Of a DNA stretch of 64,000 nucleotides, positions 35,906 through 46,676 are shown one piece after another. Source of the DNA: Cladochytrium replicatum (lineage: Eukaryota; Chytridiomycota; Chytridiomycetes; Cladochytriales; Cladochytriaceae); contig JAHLKD010000002.1 of NCBI GenBank assembly GCA_025526935.1, positions 1-64,000 on the forward strand. Direction: 5' to 3'. The translations under genes were made by a program, and so were the position numbers. How positions within the stretch are numbered: position 1 is the first letter of the stretch; each line of letters starts with the position of its first letter. The notes beneath the pieces were generated by a model, which made no database searches, was not told the origin of the DNA, and saw only the letters and a list, made by a program, of their open reading frames with translations.

Positions 35906-36765
35906 CTGGTGTTACCCAGCGCATATCGCGCGTCGTATTCGTCACCGGCAACGCACAGAAGCTCAAAAAGTCAAAGACAACCTCTTCAGCTCCGCAAACA
36001 GTCAACTGACGGTTCTGATCCCTCTCGCATGCACTACATCCTCACATCCCGCAAGATCGAACTAGACGAGCTCCAAGCAAGCACGACCGCCGAAATCTCC
36101 GTTCGGAAATGCGCCAAAGCAGCCGATGCGATCTCTAAAAGTGACACCCTCAGCAGCCCCATCCTCAACCAGCTCATTCGGCTCAGGGACATTGCCGCAT
36201 TGATCGACCCCGCAGCAGCAAAAGAAGTCTGGTCGAATGCACCCTGCGGTGGAAGCGTTTGATATATCAGCACATTTGCTCTCGTCGAGGATAAGTCGTC
36301 GTGCTTCACCGCGTACGGCGGACTTCCGGGCCTTTATATCAAGTGGTTCCTTTTGTCGCTGGGAATTACTGGGTCCCGAAGATGCTGGACGGATTCCTGA
36401 TCGCAGCGCTTAAGCGCTATGCCACGTTTTGCACTGGTATCTTTGTGGGCTTTACGGATGAAAGAGTCCAGTGCATCGGATCGGAGTATTGGAAGGGAAA
36501 TATGCGTCGGATGACAAGTGTATTGAGAGCGAGCTGATCTCGGTTGAAAGCTCTGGCCCGATCGCCATCTTCAGCGGGAAAGCTTATGGAACGATTGTGG
36601 CACCGCGCTGAACTGAGACTTTCGGTTGGGATCCAACATTTGAGCCTAGTGAGTTTAATCAGACTTATGCGGAGATTCCCAAAGAGCTCAGGAACTCTAT
36701 TTCCCATCGCTTAAAGGCCCTGAAAGCTTTTGAAAGAGGACTTGGGAGCGGAGCGACCTCCTTCG
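35906..36765 (+). pseudogene. Inosine triphosphate pyrophosphatase (ITPA/HAM1) relic
   Basis: All main ITPA blocks appear in order: RVVFVTGNAQKL (nucleotide-binding start), [109 protein letters not shown]. The enzyme normally removes ITP and dITP from nucleotide pools. The blocks lie in different frames: one shift just after NAQKL, one after WFLLSLG, one after DERVQC. A TGA at 36609-36611 replaces the residue between APR and TETFGWDP. At least one internal junction (44-nt intron) still splices cleanly. Confidence 0.85.
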
Positions 36766-36809
36766 TTTCCAAACCGATTAAGCACAGTTTCCAAACCGAT
36801 TAAGCACAG
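36766..36809 (+). repeat. 22-bp perfect tandem duplication
   Basis: Two adjacent copies of TTTCCAAACCGATTAAGCAC plus AG at the end of the ITPA relic. Confidence 0.9.
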
Positions 36810-36857
36810 AATCTTGGAGCCGTACTAAGTTGAATTACTATTGCGACAACACTTCAT

Positions 36858-36912
<55 letters not shown>

Positions 36913-36954
36913 ATTGGCGGGTGAACAATCCGACGCTTTGAGAATTCTGCTTCT

Positions 36955-36992
<38 letters not shown>

Positions 36993-37070
36993 AACGTCGC
37001 TATGAACGCTTGGCTGCAAGGATGGCTTTAAATAACATTGCGATTTCATGATAGCATCAAGAAACCAGCA

Positions 37071-37616
37071 ATGGATCAACTTCCACAGCAAGCGCAGGAA
37101 CGGGATCGATGGACACGATTCTCTGGTGTGCTAGAGCACAAACGTCGGGAATACGAATTACGGTACGAGGATCTACTGGTGGGCTGCATTTTACTTTCAT
37201 TGGTTTGAACACATCGGTCGTCGCATTATATCAGAATGCACTTGCTGAACTCACGCCCATCCCACAGTCTCCCGCAACCCCATCACCTTTCCTAACAACA
37301 CCGCAAAGCCGTCGCGGAATCACGGAAGAAGAAGGACCCATCGATGTGTCCAATCTTTTGGAGAGACCAAAGAGGCTTGGGAATCCGCTGCTAGGGTTGA
37401 GAACATGGAGCAAGAGCTTGCTGGGTTCGAAGGGGTGCCGCCTGTGAGTCGTAGATGCCCATTCCACACTGATCACTTAATGGTTGGTCACAAATGGGAT
37501 CTGATACTTGCACGCTTGCAACTGGCAGAGAAGCAGCAGCTAATAAGCCTTTACCAATTTCGATCATGCGCACCACTTGCTAATGGACAAGTGTGTTTAG
37601 AAAGTACTGGTTCATG
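37071..37616 (+). CDS. Possible small coiled-coil protein, incomplete model
   Basis: An exon 37071-37179 (MDQLPQQAQERDRWTRFSGV, EHKRREYELRYEDLL) joins over a plausible 55-nt intron to 37235 onward (NALAELTPIPQSPATPSPFL). A second frame starting near 37392 reads VENMEQELAGFEGVPPVSRR and HTDHLMVGHKWDLILARLQLAEKQQ to a stop at 37614-37616. The two frames are one base apart and I found no splice that joins them. No family recognised. It may be a gene with an unseen intron or another damaged copy. Confidence 0.35.
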
Positions 37617-37873
37617 AGAAGACGGGAGTACTCCAATCCATTTCTAATAGTTTTCAATAGATATCGATGGCTCAAAGCAGTGGATGGTCAATACAGCCTC
37701 CCACGTTTTGAATGTAGGAGTATATTTTATCCACCACAAGAGCGAGAGACCAGCGCACAGCCACTAGTGGTAAAAGTAAAGCAGTCCCAGTAGTGCTGGC
37801 AGTAAAGTGCTGGAAGTGCTAGTTCCGTTGCTCTGCACAGCCACTGCTAGAGTGAGTAGTGTAGCAGTGCGCT

Positions 37874-38741
37874 ATGGAACACATCAGAAACCTGGCTCAC
37901 GACCAGATCTTGCTGCTGGGTGACTCGATCACCCAGTTCGCCTTCTCGAGAGAAAACGGCTTTGGCTCGGCCATCGCTGACCACTACCAGCGCAAACTCG
38001 ACGTCATCTGCAGGGGTCTCTCCGGCTACAATACCGTAACCACGGCTACTGCTCGGTGCTGTGTGCCTATTAATCGAATCTCTCTTACTTTAGAGGTGGA
38101 TGAAACCACTGCTGCCCTCCATCCTCAGAACAACCCTCCCCCCTCTCGCTCGCCACCGCGTCATCACCCTCTTCCTCGGCGCAAACGACTCTACCCACCC
38201 GGAAAGCCCGCAGCACGTCCCCTTGCGCGAGTACGTCATGAACCTCCACGACATGATTGCTACCATCCGTGTGTGCTCCCCAATCGCAAAAGTCATCCTC
38301 ATCAGCAACCCCCCAATCAACGAACCACGCTTCTCGAGAATCTGGGCTGAGCGCGGCTGCACAAAGGACCGCACTTTCCTTAATACACTAGCATACTACA
38401 GAGCCACCCGCGACCAGGTCGGTCGTCCGTGGGAGCAACGGGACCCAAACGTCGCTTTCCTGGACCTTTACACTGCTCTCCTCGGCGACGCGAACGCTGA
38501 CCGCAATTTGGAGGGTCCGGCGCTCATCGCGTGGGCTGAGAGGGTGCAGAGGGATATTTTGAGCGTTGACGTTTTGCCGGATGGACTGCACTTGGGTCCA
38601 GCCGGAAACCAGCGGCTGGGAGACGCTTTGATCAAACTCATTGAGACGAAATGGGGAAGCGAGGTCGGTGCCGAAGCTGTGGAACCCCTCATCAACATTC
38701 CCTGGTCTGAGCTGGAGGATCCTGAAAACAGTCCCCCCTGA
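37874..38741 (+). CDS. IAH1: IAH1-like GDSL/SGNH esterase
   Basis: Two exons, 37874-38035 and 38094-38741, total 810 nt, 269 residues. SGNH-hydrolase blocks are complete: block I ILLGDSITQFAF (catalytic Ser), the oxyanion Gly in RGLSGYNTRWM, block III FLGANDS (Asn), and block V DVLPDGLHLGPAGN (catalytic Asp and His). This is the layout of yeast Iah1, which hydrolyses isoamyl acetate and similar short esters. The C-terminus carries an extra GAEAVEPLINIPWSELEDPENSPP tail. A degraded copy of that tail follows the stop codon. Confidence 0.93.
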
Positions 38742-38764
38742 GAAACAAAGGCGCTTTCAAAATC

Positions 38765-38827
38765 GTCGATGCGAAATGGGCTAGCGAGGCTATGGAACCC
38801 CTCATCAACAAAATACCGTCCCCCTGA
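38765..38827 (+). repeat. Partial duplication of the IAH1 3' end
   Basis: The sequence GCTATGGAACCCCTCATCAAC and its surroundings repeat, imperfectly, the 3' coding segment at about 38650-38738. Confidence 0.75.
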
Positions 38828-39429
38828 TCTGAACTCATCAACCGATAGTTTTGCCGCATTTTTTCTTTCATTACTTTAATTTTTTCTCGGACAATTGTGT
38901 ACAAATGGCTACCAACACTTCCTACTGAACACTATTCAGTGTTTCCCCTTCAACAATCAGTTCAACTCGTCGCGTCAATGTATTCTATGATGATCCGGTA
39001 AATTTTTAGTGAGTGATTCACTCACAAAGTGGTCACGCAACCTCGGTTGCTGCTGTGAATTCCCTCGGGATCGTCATCCGCAGCACGAACGTGGACCACT
39101 ATCACAACCGTTCCCCAACTACCCGCCAACCCCAAAGCTACTTATCGCGTACAGAACAAGAGGACACATTCACACAGAAACGCTCTTGCATTGAAAGTTA
39201 CCAAACTTTCGCAGCTCAGCAGCCACAGTACCACAAGCAGACCGCATTATCAAACAGGTACATTCATCCCGCTTTGTGACAGCAACCAACCAATGTATGG
39301 ACTGCCCTCTCAGCATGCATGGCATTTCACACATTAAACTGTTTCCATTTGTATTTGTTTATACCAATACCTCATCTATTTCTACCTTGCACTGATTCAG
39401 CGCTCCAAGAATAGAACCCTGATCGAGCA
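38828..39429. other. Upstream region of Atos, possible 5' exon
   Basis: An open stretch at about 39013-39255 (Gln/Ser/Thr-rich) ends at a GTACAT donor and may be a 5' exon of Atos. None of the three frames could be joined with certainty to the exon at about 39430. Confidence 0.35.
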
Positions 39430-42356
39430 ACCCTCAGCATTTTGGCTCGTTGTGCCCCCACCAAAGAAGACTCACAACTTCTTTGTGGTCTTTCTTCGGA
39501 TCCAAACGCCCCTGGCCCCTCTCCCACAACCATGCATTCCTACCCGACCGAGTTCACTCAAACTTCCTCGACATCAAGAATGGGTACGAGTGCTCTGCGT
39601 TCCGTTTCTGATTTCTACCCCTATCAGTTTCTTAACTCCCTTTGAAGCGCTGATATAGTGTGCATGCGTCGTAATTTGCTGATATTTGTTTGATAACTAT
39701 AGGTTCACCCGCATGGGAGCCCGAGAACCAACCGATGCCAGTCTTCTGGTGTCAGCTCATGGAGTTCATCTCGAAGATCGGGCAGATTGTCCTCCGTGCA
39801 AGGGTCGGCTTGCCCTCCCACCGCGACGCACCCACGCACCATCAGCACCTGTACCTCCACTCACCAGCGTCCAACGTCGCCTCTGCTGCAAGTACCGATC
39901 AGCGCGGTGGACAGATCTCAACGGATCCGTCACGTCAAGCGCATGGTGGCTACGGAGCGCTTGATTCGGCTAGAGATGACGTGAGGACGGCTGGCGCGAT
40001 GAGTTCTGGTACTCCACACCGCACCAAACAGAGCTCGCCGCTTCATGAGCAGCTGTCACCATCGACGCCTGGTCCGGCTGTAGCTCCGCACAGTCCGTCG
40101 TCGAACGTGCCGATCCAGTTTTCCGCCCTACTGGATCGACAGGATTTCTGGCGCAACGGGATGCCGTTGAACTTGGATATCTTTATGCCGTCGACTCGGA
40201 CGCTTGTGGAACGATGGGTGGTGTCTTACGAGCCTAGGTGAGAGCACACAAGATCCGAGGCCTGGCTGGTTTTAGTGTTTGTAACACGCCTTTTTCCTTT
40301 TCCGTCAGTGACAGGATGCCTACTTCGGAATACACGGATGTAACAGATCTGATCCTGCTAGTCCAGTCGCTGTACTCTTACGTTCGTCTCATGCCAATCC
40401 ATTCAAGTCTCTCTGACGGCGTCATCGCCAAATCCGACCTCGGACATTGGTAATGACCAAATGTAGTTCGTTCTAGATATCATGTTGTTAAAACAGATCT
40501 ATTGTATTTCCTTGGTTTAGTCTTTCGACTGCGGACGGCTTCGTGCTTTCAAGTCCAGCAGACGAGTGTGAAACATACGCGGACGACGACGATCCAAACC
40601 TTCACGCTTCGCCAGCATTCGACCTCTCCGCCCGTCTCAAAGTCTACAAATTCCGCACCGCAATGACAAGTTTCGGCAAGCTCCACCTCTCCGTCGTCTT
40701 TGACGTGAACCTCTCAAGTATCCTCCCACAAACCAAAACCCAAACGAAACAGCAGGCAAGTTGTTAAAACCAAGTCACACTGTCTCTCCTAAAACAAAGA
40801 TTTCAACCTTTTCTTTCACCGTCAATAGGTCATACCAGTGTCCATTGAAGCCGACTCCACACCAATCCTCGTCACTCCCTCAAAACCACCCCTCCCTTCA
40901 TCAACCCCGCGTCCCTCGCTCGGAAGCCCTTTCCCTTCACCGACCCTCCAGCGCCGGGCGCTCTCCATCGCCCAGCTCAAGCTCACCCCAACGCCAACAC
41001 CCCCACCAGCGGCGCCTATCTCAACAACCAGGAGCACCCCGCGTCTCCACCACCAACCCCCCACACCTACGCCCTTCGTATCCACCACAACCGCAAGCAC
41101 AGCCCCCAGCGTGCCGCAGTTCACACCTAGCCCGAGCCCACGACCGAGCTCGCGACTCCTCTTTTCGTCCCTGTCGTTCGATAACGACGAGGAGGAGGAC
41201 GAGGATGTTGGTATGGTGCTCGCGATGCCGGTGCCGATTCCGTCTTTGGAGAACACGGTAGTCGCGGCGGCGTTGGAGAAGGATGTCGGGATGTTGGGGG
41301 TGACGCCGGGGACGCCGCCGGGTTCGCGCCGGACGACGCCGGGAACGACCCCCAGCACACCGGGCTCTCACCGCTCCTCGCGGTTCGAGATTTCCTGGCC
41401 TTTCAAAGGTGGGCATGAACTCGCGGTCGGTAGACGAGACTCGATGAGCGCGGCGGAACTGTTTGGTTCACTAGTTGGGTCCTACGAGGTAACCGTTGAC
41501 TTTCCAAAAACTCGATGTTTCATCGCTAAACCGGGGTTTGTTTATCACAAGGAATCGATTCTGAGCGGACGCATGTCCACGTTGCCGAGCAAGCCGATCT
41601 CGTTCATTTCCGAAATCGGGGTAATCGGGATCGGGAAGTGCAAGCCCGGACTCAAGTGCCCGCCGCACCTCCACCTCGCCTTCCCGGCCTACTTTTACGA
41701 GCTGCCCGACGACGAGAGCCCCGCGACGCCCTACGTCGGCTCAATCGACCTCGAGAACCTGGGCGGGTTGATCGTTGCGGAGGGGGAGAGCGAGGAGGAG
41801 GCGAAACGGGGCTGGGTGGGCGGGTACAGGATACCGCATCGCGGGCAGCTGCAGATCGTAAGTTTTGAAACATCCAACGTAGATATCGTTTTCATCTGTG
41901 CTTGATGCATTTCTTGTGATTTCTTCAAAGGTTATCAAGAACCCGAGCAAGACAGCCGTGAAGGTTTTCCTCGTGCCGTATGATTTCAGGGACATGCCCG
42001 CGTCGACAAAGACCTTCCTGCGGCAGAAATCGTACGCCGTTTCGCCGACTACGATGCACACGACTCCGTCTGCACCACCGCTCGCGACCTCCTCGTCGTC
42101 GTCCTCGCCCCCCTCGAAACCGGGCTCCGCCAACCCCGAACGCATGCGCTACGCGATCCATCTGCAGTTCCACAGCACGGCTAGGAAACGGCTGTACCTC
42201 GCCAAGAGCCTGCGGGTCGTGTTCTCCCACCGTGCGCCGGACACGGATGAACGGCTTAGGATCGTCATGGAGGGTCCCAAGGAGCCAAAGTACATGAGCG
42301 CGGAGGGGGGCCTGTGTGGTGAGAGCAGCGGTGGAGCCAGGATGCCCAGTTTTTAA
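39430..42356 (+). CDS. Atos/FAM214 homologue
   Basis: Exons after the uncertain 5' end: about 39430-39583, 39703-40237, 40309-40449, 40521-40717, 40839-41857 and 41931-42356, stop TAA. All junctions from 39583 on are in frame. The N-terminal Atos region has FWRNGMPLNLDIFMPSTRTLVERWVVSYEP, then TDLILLVQSLYSYVRL. A long Pro/Thr-rich linker follows. The C-terminal domain pair (DUF4210 and chromosome-segregation family) reads YHKESILSGRMSTLPSKPIS, KCPPHLHLAFPAYFYELPDD, GYRIPHRGQLQIVIKNPSKT, FDFRDMPASTKTFLRQK-like and RMRYAIHLQFHSTARKRLYL. Animal Atos proteins are nuclear transcription regulators; fission yeast has a family member. The N-terminal part superficially resembles an ATG13 HORMA domain. 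Confidence 0.88.
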
Positions 42357-43066
42357 AATGGCCCGTCACTGGCCACGCGTTGGCTTTGGGGAAATTTTCA
42401 TATCCCTGTTACCATTTTCCATACATTGATTCATTTTTAAGTATTTGCCACTCGGCCACGCTGGCGTGAATAGCTTGCCGTCAAGACACAGCTTGAGGGG
42501 TCACATTCGCCCAAAATTTCACGGCAGGTGTTAACTAATTCTTATGTGAGAATGATACGGGTTGATTGAGATCAATTGAAAGAATTAGTCCTTCCGCTTG
42601 ACTGGCAGTTAGGTTCGAAAACTATACGGGGCCAAGCGAGCAATAATATGCCCTCTCCACAAGATTTCGTCTGCACCCACCGATGCAAGAAACCAACTCG
42701 AACGTACTCCGAGAGGAGTAAAAGCGTCAAGCCGTCCAACGCATTTAGTCCTCCCAAGGAACTTTGCTCAACTCATAAAGACTGATTTGCCATGCCATTA
42801 CTTCGGGATTTGTCCAATTCTCTAAAATTGTTCGATAATTTATCCACTTTCAACCATGATTTTTGAACGCACCGCTTTATTGATTCCTCCCAAGTACTTG
42901 AGCTCCACGTGTTTTCCTCAGCCGTGTGTTGGAAAAGAAAGACTCCTTCTTTCTGCTCTGCAAGATTGATCGGTTGCACCTTAAATACGCGGCTTGGTAT
43001 GGATACCCGCTAAATTGTTTCACCCATCAAAGCCACAGCTACCTCACCAACACAAACACACCAACA
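42357..43066. other. Intergenic region
   Basis: 3' flank of Atos and 5' flank of the bestrophin-like gene. No ORF, repeat or RNA gene that I can support. Confidence 0.5.
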
Positions 43067-44841
43067 ATGTCAACCTCTGAATCAACTCCCTTGCTGAATG
43101 GTGTGACCAACGTGAACACCCGCTCGTACCTGGAGTACCAGCGACAGGAGAAACTGGAAAAGCGTCGGATCACATTTTTCACCCACAGGAACTATAGGCC
43201 GTGGTATGATTTGCTTGTAGTTCGCGGAAGGTATGCTTGTGTCTGTGCATTGATGAAAGCAAGGGCTTGAATGATCGATATTTAGCACCATCCCCGCTGT
43301 CGTGCTTCCTTTCTGCGTCCTCTTTGTCTGGGCAACAATTGTTACCACCATCTACAAGACCACCGATTTGTTAAAATGGGTCCCGAACTCAACCATGTTC
43401 ATCACGGTTCGTTACAATTCTACGAACAAGAATCTTTCTCGGCTAATGACGTCGAATCCGTTAGATCATGGGTGTTGCATTCGGCTACCTCTTGGTCTTC
43501 CGGTGAGAGTATTGCCAGATCTACTTTCCCTGTGCGCTAATCAGCTCTTTACGGTGTTTTAAGAACCAACACTGCGTGTTAGTTAACTTCCTCTTGAGCG
43601 CAATAGAGGCATGCTTACATATTAAATCCAGACGATCGCTTCTGGGAAGGTCGCCGTCTCTGGGCACAGCTCGTTGTCCAAATTCGCAACTTTGCACGTC
43701 TCATATGGTAAGCTTCAGGCTTATTTTAAGTTTCCAATTGATGACACTATTAATCCATTTCGTCCATTAAGGCTTCACGTCGAACCGGTGGATGGAAGCA
43801 AGATCTCCAAGGAAGACTTTGAGTACAAGAAGGGTGCTATGAACTTGCTCCTTGCGTTCTCCTCTGCCTGCAAGCACTATCTCCGCAATGAACCTGGATG
43901 GGAGTTCGATGGTAGATAAAATGTGAATGGATCCCTGGATTTTCTCATAATTTGCAGATTTGTGGCCTTACTTGGAGCACATTCAGGTGAGAATTTAGAC
44001 TTGTTTCAAAGCGGCACAATTCGAATTCCAAAGCAGGATTTCTCTCCCGAGAACCCTAACCCTCCCAAATCCGGCACAATCAGTGTTCCCCTAGAGATCT
44101 CCTTCCACCTTGGTACCTACGTTGCGTAAGTTGCAACATTGCTTTATTTGGATATGAACTTATCAGGTCGTTAGTGAGATGAAGGCGAAGAACCTGATTG
44201 ACGGCTCTGCTCAGGGAAGCATGAATGGATGTGTTTCTGGAATGGTTGAAACCTTCAGCTACTTTGAGCGAATCAAGACTCCCATCCCTATCGCTTACGG
44301 AACATTCATCAAGCAGGCTCTGTTCTTGTACACGCTCAGCTTGCCTTTCCAGGTGTTGCCAGTTTTGGGCTTGGTCACAATTCCTGTCGTTTCATTGGGT
44401 GGTGCGGTCCTTGTTGCAATGGAAGCGATTGCCGGCGAAATTGAGGTAAGCCTTTCATAGCTATCTCATTACGTTTTGATGCTAACTGCGTCAATAGAAC
44501 CCCTTCGGTATGTTACTTAACCAGCAGCTGCTTTGATGAGAGTTTGATCATTGGTTGCTTTGCCCCGCTCCATGCTATCTCTTCCATAGGGTAAGGTTTA
44601 GCTGACCTTTTCTCGTCTGCTTGAAAAAATTCTGTCGTGTGTTTATAGAACCGACGCGAACGACCTTCCCATTGATGACTACATTGACAGCATCAAGGCA
44701 GAGCTCAGCCGCATAATGAACCGTCGCATGAAACTGTCAGTAAACCGCGAGTGGGGAAAGGCCGTCGATTTGGACGGTTTTGAGCTTCGCTACGAAGATG
44801 CGGTTGCTTCTCCGACCACCCTCACTGCCCACTCCTACTAA
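43067..44841 (+). CDS. Bestrophin/UPF0187 family anion channel
   Basis: Twelve exons are proposed: 43067-43230, 43286-43406, 43465-43502, 43564-43577, 43632-43707, 43772-43911, 43958-43986, 44037-44125, 44175-44445, 44498-44507, 44590 and 44649-44841. They sum to 1146 nt and 381 residues. Family motifs: FFTHRNYRPWYDLLVVRGSTIPAV, GVAFGYLLVFRTNTAYDRFWEGRRLWAQL (the bestrophin NxAYxRWWEGR block), CSGMVETFSYFERIKTPIPIAY and ENPFGTDANDLPID. It should be a pentameric chloride/anion channel. Three exons are tiny: 14, 10 and 1 nt. The single-base exon (G44590) is needed to read PFGTD across two canonical introns of 82 and 58 nt. An AATAAA lies at 45002. Confidence 0.92.
44590..44590 (+). other. Proposed 1-nt exon of the bestrophin gene
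   Basis: CCATAG ends intron 10 (44508-44589), one G follows, and GTAAGG begins intron 11 (44591-44648, ending TTATAG). Without this base the conserved PFGTDAND motif and the remaining 63 residues are out of frame. Confidence 0.7.
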
Positions 44842-46114
44842 ATTAGATGCTGCGTTTTATCAAGCTGAGTCATGGGGAAGTTGAATCGGAAATACTTTTG
44901 CGGATGCGTTACTTTTTGGAAAGGAAATTCCTTTCGTTCTTAGAACCTCGTTGATCTTTTAGAATTCTCTATCATGCCTTTTGGTCGAGAGACTCATTCA
45001 CAATAAATCTCTCAATGCTTGTGGCTTGTGATCAGTTTGTGTATGCATAAATGGCTGTTGATCCAAGGAAGCAAAGTGAAATAAACGACCTAGTTAGGGA
45101 GGTAGGAACAACAGGCGCAAAGATGAATCAGCTCAAATAAAGGTATTGGAAAAGTACCTCTTGTCCACAGATTACCTTGAAACAGTACACGCGTTTGATC
45201 GCGAAACTCACCGCAACAACATATCAGAGGAGCAGACCACAAATGAAGATAGAAACGCGGAGCGTTTAAGTGAAATCCAGGTGGATATATCCATTCATTT
45301 AGTGGCATTATCTGATCTAAGCACTCCTCCTTAAGGAAAGCTGTTTGCTGGCTTTCAATGAAGGGGATCGAGAAACGTTCTTTGCGCTATGGGATGAGCA
45401 CTTCCCACCATCTGTCCGTCTGAGTGATTCCGTGTACTCAAAGCTAGAGTTCACATTAAGCATCTATTTGCTGTGTTTCCAGTCCACAGTTACGTCGATC
45501 AGAGAATGGCAAAGGCATGAACTTAACCGGAATTATGCTCCTGATCCCCACTCATGCGTCTTTTTCATAACCAGAAGTGGGATTCTGCGAAAGCTATGGA
45601 TTCGTTTAAGGCGTTCTTGGAGACACGAGGGCGGATCTCTGCAAGACCACGCAGTTCCTGCCGTTCTACGCTCTTCCCTATGTGCATAATCCAATGGATC
45701 ATCCTACCTTTCGTGACGTGTTTACGGATGGTTGGGTGATGGATGTCGAAGATCATTTGTCCCATTTTCTTTCTAGCGCCTTGCATTCTATCGAGTTATG
45801 GAATGAACCTAAATTTTGATGATAATACGTATTGGCAGGATCTTCGGCCTGTGCAGGACGCTCTGCGTAAGTAACGATTGCTCCACATGGATCGTCACAT
45901 GCTGAGCTCATAGGCAGGAAGCGAGAAGCAATTAATCGTGATGAAACGGAAATGCCAAGAGCTTGAGCTTCGTGAGCGAGGCATAATGCGCAAACACCAC
46001 ATTTCCCCAATTGAAAGTTAATTCAGCTGCGCTGATCACTACTGATCTAGAATGATTACCAAAACATCTTGTCTGTGCCCAGGAGTTGGCGCATGCGCTC
46101 GGAGCATCCATTAG

Positions 46115-46553
46115 TGTAGAATTTCGTCGTAGGCAGGTAAGATCAGATAAGAGGTACTTGTTCGATATATTGGAAGCTTAAGACTCACACCTTTTATAGG
46201 TTCTCCCATTCCCAACAAAGCCTCCCTTAATTTGTCCTTGCCACGTCAGCAGCGGCGCTCTCCTTCCTCCTTTGGTAAGTCCCCTTCAAGTTTGCTGGTG
46301 ATCCGGAATTTTCTGGAACGCTGGCTTTTGAAGTTTTCGTCGAAGAACATGAAGCCGAAATAGAAACAGAAATAAAACTTTTGGAAAACAACAAAGCTAG
46401 CGTCGTGGGTTAAATCACAAGCCATTCAACATCATGTTGCAAGTTCGATTCTGAGGATCAACAATAATCCTGTTATTATCCTCAGCCGAACTTTTTCTTT
46501 TTGAAAGTAAAAACAAAGAAGGAAAACTTTTATGAACGAAACAACACTCAACA
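46115..46553 (-). repeat. 3' LTR of the copia element
   Basis: 439-bp LTR. Sequence appears identical to 50939-51377. Confidence 0.95.
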
Positions 46554-46676
46554 CTCCCCCGTTTCTGAACAAAAGTTCTTCCTTTGAAAGTTGAAAAGAA
46601 ATAACAATTAAAAAAAACAAACATAGAAGCCAGAAGGAATGCAAACATAATTGGTGTGTCCTTCAAGAAACAAAAC

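Noticed and set aside
39703-40717. ATG13 HORMA domain, and hence an ATG13-Atos fusion
   Set aside because: The LVERWVVSYEP and LYSYVRL blocks resemble ATG13, but the same arrangement occurs in the N-terminal region of FAM214/Atos proteins, and the Atos C-terminal domains follow in one spliced frame.
45440-45590. Frameshift in ARMC9 at LSIYFAV
   Set aside because: A GTTACG donor after 45488 joined to AAGTGGGAT at 45575 keeps the frame, so no lesion is needed here.
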